From positions 218,537 to 282,536 of the forward strand of contig CAWAPE010000003.1 in assembly GCA_963783855.1 (NCBI GenBank): 64,000 nt of DNA, written 5' to 3'. Positions 60,877 to 64,000 of this stretch are shown here, in pieces. Source of the DNA: JAKAGZ01 sp963783855 (GTDB lineage: Bacteria; Bacteroidota; Ignavibacteria; Ignavibacteriales; Ignavibacteriaceae). Each line of letters starts with the position of its first letter. Positions within the stretch are counted from its first letter, which is position 1. The notes beneath the pieces are model-generated. The model was not told the origin of the DNA. It worked only from the letters and a program-made list of their open reading frames with translations, and ran no database searches. The translations under genes and the position numbers were made by a program.

Positions 60877-60904
60877 AAAAGCCTCGAAATTAGTCGGGGC
60901 TTTT
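60877..60904 (+). terminator. Terminator of tRNA-Thr
   Basis: AAAAGCCTCGA...TCGGGGCTTTT forms a stem of about 10 pairs (one G-T) ending in T residues, 5 bases after the tRNA. Confidence 0.85.
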
Positions 60905-60913
60905 GCATTTTAA

Positions 60914-61579
60914 ATTAACCTGAAAGAGGCCCCCAGTCTGGCTAAAAGCCCGGGTGCAGCCTTTAATATCGCAGTAGACTGGGAGCTGAGCCCTTCAAAT
61001 CCATTTGCTAAAATCAAATTCCGTAAGACGCAGAAAACAAAGCCTGCATATCTAACCGTGGATCAGTTTAATAAAATATTACCCTTGACGACGAGCAGTG
61101 ATTTAAAGAATTTATTTATGGTATGTTTTTACACCGGCATCCGTTTAGGGGAGGCGGTGAATTTGCGATGGAGAAATATCAGTATTGAGCAAAAACTGCT
61201 GACAATAGGTGATAATGAATTTACCACTAAGAATGCCACACAAAGAATAATTCCGCTCTGTAACCAGGTAATGGAAGTATTAAGGCAAAGTCCGGTAAGG
61301 AAACCGGACTCTTTCGTATTCTCTAAATCCAATGGATTTCCTTTCCGAAAAGAATATGTCTCTAAGAAATTCAAAAACATCTCCAGGAAGGCAGGGTTTG
61401 ATGAAGAAATACATTTTCATTCACTAAGACATTCTTTCGCATCGAATCTGGCAATGAAAGGAGTCCCGATAGTAGCAATTAAGGACCTGCTGGGTCATTC
61501 TTCTATTGTAACAACTCAAATTTACAGCCACTCTAATGTTGATTCACTAGTAGGGGCTATTGCAAAATTTGATGAATAA
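60914..61579 (+). pseudogene. Tyrosine-type integrase, 5'-truncated
   Basis: The frame is open from a stop at 60911-60913 and contains no start before a GTG at 61058. The translated part already reads as the core-binding end of an integrase (AAFNIAVDWELSPSNPFAKI, RKTQKTKPAYLT) and continues with the catalytic domain: Arg in YTGIRLGEAVNLRW, HxxR in FHSLRHSFASNL, His in LLGHSSIVTTQ and the tyrosine in QIYSHSN. The N-terminal SAM-like arm is missing, so it is a remnant although the catalytic residues are intact. It lies 42 bases after tRNA-Thr, as in islands inserted into tRNA genes. Confidence 0.85.
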
Positions 61580-61618
61580 ATAACTGATTATATAAAAAAA
61601 TATAAAAAAGGAGCAACA

Positions 61619-61828
61619 ATGGGAAATCGCAAAATGATGTTAGATCTTCTTCAAAGAACCCATGACAGATATAAACAATTACAAAATGTCGTGGAGAAAG
61701 CAACAGATCAGGAATTAGAAAATATTCTTGATAACTACTTTTCAGAATTTGGCACTAATATCCAGGTCAATATTTATTTTATGGAAATGATAGTGACAAG
61801 AATAGATCACCGACACTGTTTCGGATAG
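61619..61828 (+). CDS. Small protein of unknown function
   Basis: 69 residues, start ATG with AAGGAGCA 8 bases upstream, so it is likely translated. The sequence (LLQRTHDRYKQLQNVVEKAT, DQELENILDNYF) suggests helices. I do not recognise the family. It follows the integrase remnant by 39 bases, on the same strand. Downstream, a 20-codon ATG frame (61845-61907) with a loosely similar helix is probably too short to be a gene. Confidence 0.45.
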   Translation: MGNRKMMLDLLQRTHDRYKQLQNVVEKATDQELENILDNYFSEFGTNIQVNIYFMEMIVTRIDHRHCFG

Positions 61829-61994
61829 TAGTAATTCATCAAAAATGAGTAATGAAGAACTGGAGAAATATTTTGAAGAGAACTTGCATCAATTGTCATA
61901 TATCTGATGAGAAATTTTTAGTGAAGAAAGGTCGATTTATCGGTAATTTTATTGAGATTTCCAGGAATACCGACTTTATGTGCAGACCTTATTT

Positions 61995-62082
61995 TAATTA
62001 TTCATAATTAAAAAATATCTAAAAATTTTAATTATATTGTTTTATAATTAAGAAAATTATATTATATTTAATTATAAATAAT
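61995..62082. promoter_or_regulatory. AT-rich palindromic leader of the fic gene
   Basis: Within about 90 bases are TAATTATTCATAATTA (61995-62010), ATAATTAAGAAAATTAT (62044-62060) and ATTATATTTAATTAT, all short inverted repeats built on the half-site AATTAT/ATAATT. The end lies about 29 bases before the fic ATG. Fic proteins with a C-terminal winged helix could bind such repeats to control their own gene; that is inference. Confidence 0.4.
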
Positions 62083-62110
62083 CATAATAAAGGTAAAACC
62101 TCGAAAAACG

Positions 62111-63253
62111 ATGAAATTAGAAGATTTTAAAAGTGGCAAATATGTAAGGCAGAATGATTATAAATGCTTTTCTCCTGCAAAAATCAACCATGCCTGGTCG
62201 TGGGAGGATGGCAGAATAAATACTCTGCTGGCAGAAGCAAACAGACAACTTGGAGCTCTGGATGCATACTCGGCGAACGTGCCGGATATTGACATTTTCA
62301 TAGAAATGCACGTAGCAAAAGAAGCAACCAAGTCGAGTAAAATAGAAGGGACACAGACTAACATTGAAGAGGCATTAAAAAGAGAATCTGAAATTGTCCC
62401 GGAAAGAAAAGATGATTGGCAGGAGGTGCAGAACTACATCGATGCTATGAATACTTCTATAAATGAATTAAAAACTATTCCTGTATCAACAAGGTTGCTT
62501 AAGCAGGCTCATAAAATTTTGATGAGGGGAGTAAGAGGAGAGCAAAGGGATCCGGGCGAATTCAGGGCAAGCCAGAACTGGATTGGCGGGGCATCACTTA
62601 AAGATGCAACATATATTCCGCCGGCGCACACAGAAATAAATGAGTTGATGAGCGACCTTGAAAACTTCCTGCACAATGATCAGATAGATGTACCTGTGCT
62701 TATAAGAACAGGAATTGCCCATTACCAATTTGAATCAATACATCCTTTCCTGGATGGAAACGGAAGAATTGGCAGATTACTGATTACACTTTATCTTGTA
62801 AGTTCAGGTTTGCTTACAAAGCCTTCGCTTTACTTATCAGATTATATTGAAAAACACAGGCAGCTTTATTATGATAACTTAAATAACGTAAGAACAAAAA
62901 ATGACATATTGCAATGGATTAAGTTTTTCCTTGTTGGAATAATAGAGACGAGCAAAAATGGAATTGATACATTTAAATCAATTCTGAAACTAAAAGAGGA
63001 AATAGATGATAAAAAGCTGGTTACTCTCGGCGCTAAGTTGACCAATGCTAAATTGCTAATGAAATATCTTTATAAAAAACCGGTAGTAACAGCCCAGGAG
63101 ATAAAGGAACAGTTAAATGTATCTTTACCTACTGCAAATTCTTTACTTGCCGATTTTGAAAAGCTGGAAATACTGAAGGAAAAAACCGGCTGGAAAAGAA
63201 ACCGCGAATTTGAGTTTACAGAATATCTTGATCTGTTCAGGGATAATAAATGA
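62111..63253 (+). CDS. Fic-domain protein, class II, with C-terminal winged helix
   Basis: 380 residues. Fic proteins usually transfer AMP to a hydroxyl of a target protein. The active motif is HPFLDGNGRIGR with His211. The N-terminal inhibitory helix S75-S-K-I-E79-G80 matches the (S/T)xxxE(G/N) pattern of class II members, which block their own ATP site. An N-terminal Fic/DOC-type domain and a C-terminal winged helix (NVSLPTANSLLADFEKLEIL) complete it. It lies behind an AT-rich palindromic leader in the accessory zone, next to an AbiEii-type toxin. Confidence 0.92.
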   Translation: MKLEDFKSGKYVRQNDYKCFSPAKINHAWSWEDGRINTLLAEANRQLGALDAYSANVPDIDIFIEMHVAKEATKSSKIEGTQTNIEEALKRESEIVPERKDDWQEVQNYIDAMNTSINELKTIPVSTRLLKQAHKILMRGVRGEQRDPGEFRASQNWIGGASLKDATYIPPAHTEINELMSDLENFLHNDQIDVPVLIRTGIAHYQFESIHPFLDGNGRIGRLLITLYLVSSGLLTKPSLYLSDYIEKHRQLYYDNLNNVRTKNDILQWIKFFLVGIIETSKNGIDTFKSILKLKEEIDDKKLVTLGAKLTNAKLLMKYLYKKPVVTAQEIKEQLNVSLPTANSLLADFEKLEILKEKTGWKRNREFEFTEYLDLFRDNK

Positions 63254-63475
63254 CAACATTCTAATGAACAAGGAATGTTATTCCCTTAATTTTACCAGGT
63301 TTTCCTATAATGCCGACTGATGTGCTGTCAGTCGGAAATAAGCTTGTAAACAATAACAGCAATATGGGTTATTTAGTGGAATTAGTGTAACAGCATATAT
63401 GTTTATGTTTTACTCAAGACTACCCGTAAGTACGCAAAACTATTGCAGCCGAGTCTGACCTTCTTTTAACACAAA

Positions 63476-64000
63476 CTAACTCAAATATTCTTCTAACTTT
63501 TTATAAGCCATCTCGTGTTCCTTTGCTTTCATCTTTGCCAGGTTAATCAGCTTCCATTTTACGGAAGGGAGGTTTTCAATACCGTTCAGTCCAAGTAATT
63601 CCCATTGCGGGTTCATACTCTTAAATGACAATAAAAACTTTTTCTCATCAGCAGTTAATTCATTTCTAATTATTTCTATAAGTAAACTTCTTACATTAAC
63701 TAAATCCTCAAGACTTGTTTCTTGCTCTGTCATACCCGCAAATTCATTTTCAAAAACAGGTCTTATAGCCTGCAGCCCGGGATTAAGCACTTCATTTATT
63801 GGTCTGTTATGGCTTACCAGGTAAACTATAAATGCTTTCCGGATATTTTCAGTAATACCTTCATTATCCAGTAACAGCTTAATATCAAAGAGATCTCTTG
63901 GATGCTGCCTGTCCAGCGAAGCGCATATTTTCCCGCCATAAAGATCGGCAAAGGATAAAGTCTGTACACTTACTGAAAGTTCAAAAATATCCTCAGCTTT
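63476..64000 (-). CDS. AbiEii/AbiGii-family nucleotidyltransferase toxin, C-terminal part (partial)
   Basis: The frame stays open to the window edge, so the start of the gene lies beyond base 64000. The visible 174 residues contain ADLYGGKICASLDRQHPRDL followed by FDIKLLLDNEGITENIRKAF, the conserved segment of the AbiEii toxin family, and a C-terminal SFKSMNPQWELLGLNGIENL. These toxins transfer nucleotides, and the AbiEi antitoxin gene normally precedes them; it would lie just outside the window. The catalytic GSxxD motif is also outside. A GTG at 63790 inside the frame is not the true start. Confidence 0.88.
   Translation of the reverse strand, partial: KAEDIFELSVSVQTLSFADLYGGKICASLDRQHPRDLFDIKLLLDNEGITENIRKAFIVYLVSHNRPINEVLNPGLQAIRPVFENEFAGMTEQETSLEDLVNVRSLLIEIIRNELTADEKKFLLSFKSMNPQWELLGLNGIENLPSVKWKLINLAKMKAKEHEMAYKKLEEYLS

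Noticed and set aside
61845..61907. A 20-codon ATG frame downstream of the small unknown gene
   Set aside because: Too short, with no clear ribosome-binding site and no known family.
63311..63335. Hairpin CCGACTGA/TCAGTCGG after fic as a terminator
   Set aside because: The stem is sound but no T run follows on either strand, so it is only a palindrome of unknown role.

Overview
The window is AT-rich bacterial DNA whose gene style fits the Bacteroidota/Chlorobiota/Ignavibacteriota (FCB) group, most likely a free-living Ignavibacteria-like organism. This is inferred from several signs: a short primary-type sigma factor lacking region 1.1, Shine-Dalgarno sequences ahead of many genes, frequent TTG and GTG starts, tRNA genes with no encoded CCA, many exported proteins with short beta-barrel or lipoprotein signatures, and a B12-dependent ribonucleotide reductase. 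No 16S rRNA is present to settle the name.

1-18.6 kb is a continuous translation super-operon on the + strand: the end of rpsG, fusA, tuf, then the S10, spc and alpha clusters (rpsJ to rplQ), including secY, map, infA and rpoA. It is nearly canonical. Departures are a tRNA-Gln gene inserted between rplR and rpsE, absence of adk between secY and map, a Lys/Ala/Glu-rich head on L5 and a long Lys/Glu-rich tail on L17. A strong terminator ends the cluster 4 bases before the start of the next GTPase gene (engB).

18.6-25.4 kb carries engB, a membrane GAF protein with a degenerate GGDEF domain, phosphopentomutase (deoB), two bacterial-microcompartment vertex proteins (EutN/CcmL family), the main sigma factor, an NlpC/P60 lipoprotein and a secreted rhodanese. 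The deoB plus vertex-protein grouping hints at a microcompartment for deoxyribose or sugar-phosphate breakdown whose other parts would lie elsewhere.

25.5-49 kb is envelope and stress biology: a DPP-IV-like peptidase; a two-component system followed by a PepSY-like protein and a TolC/HlyD/RND efflux set; two tandem PAP2 phosphatase-like proteins; NrdJ; an ABC-2 exporter with a LolA-like protein; a minus-strand group of a polysaccharide deacetylase, an alpha/beta hydrolase and a DUF962 protein; and three tandem paralogous outer-membrane beta-barrels, each followed by a hairpin terminator.

49-58.2 kb contains fabF, a GNAT acetyltransferase, a canonical PAP2 phosphatase, a large hybrid histidine kinase, ornithine aminotransferase, an S1/P1 nuclease, a SpoU-type RNA methyltransferase and a DUF971 protein.

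58.2-64 kb is a repeat-rich accessory zone. It has REP-like palindromes in several copies, a frameshifted CBS/CorC membrane protein gene, a tRNA-Thr gene followed directly by an integrase lacking its N-terminus, a small unknown ORF, a class II Fic protein behind an AT-rich palindromic leader, and at the right edge the C-terminal part of an AbiEii-type toxin. It reads as the edge of an integrated, partly decayed defence or toxin island.
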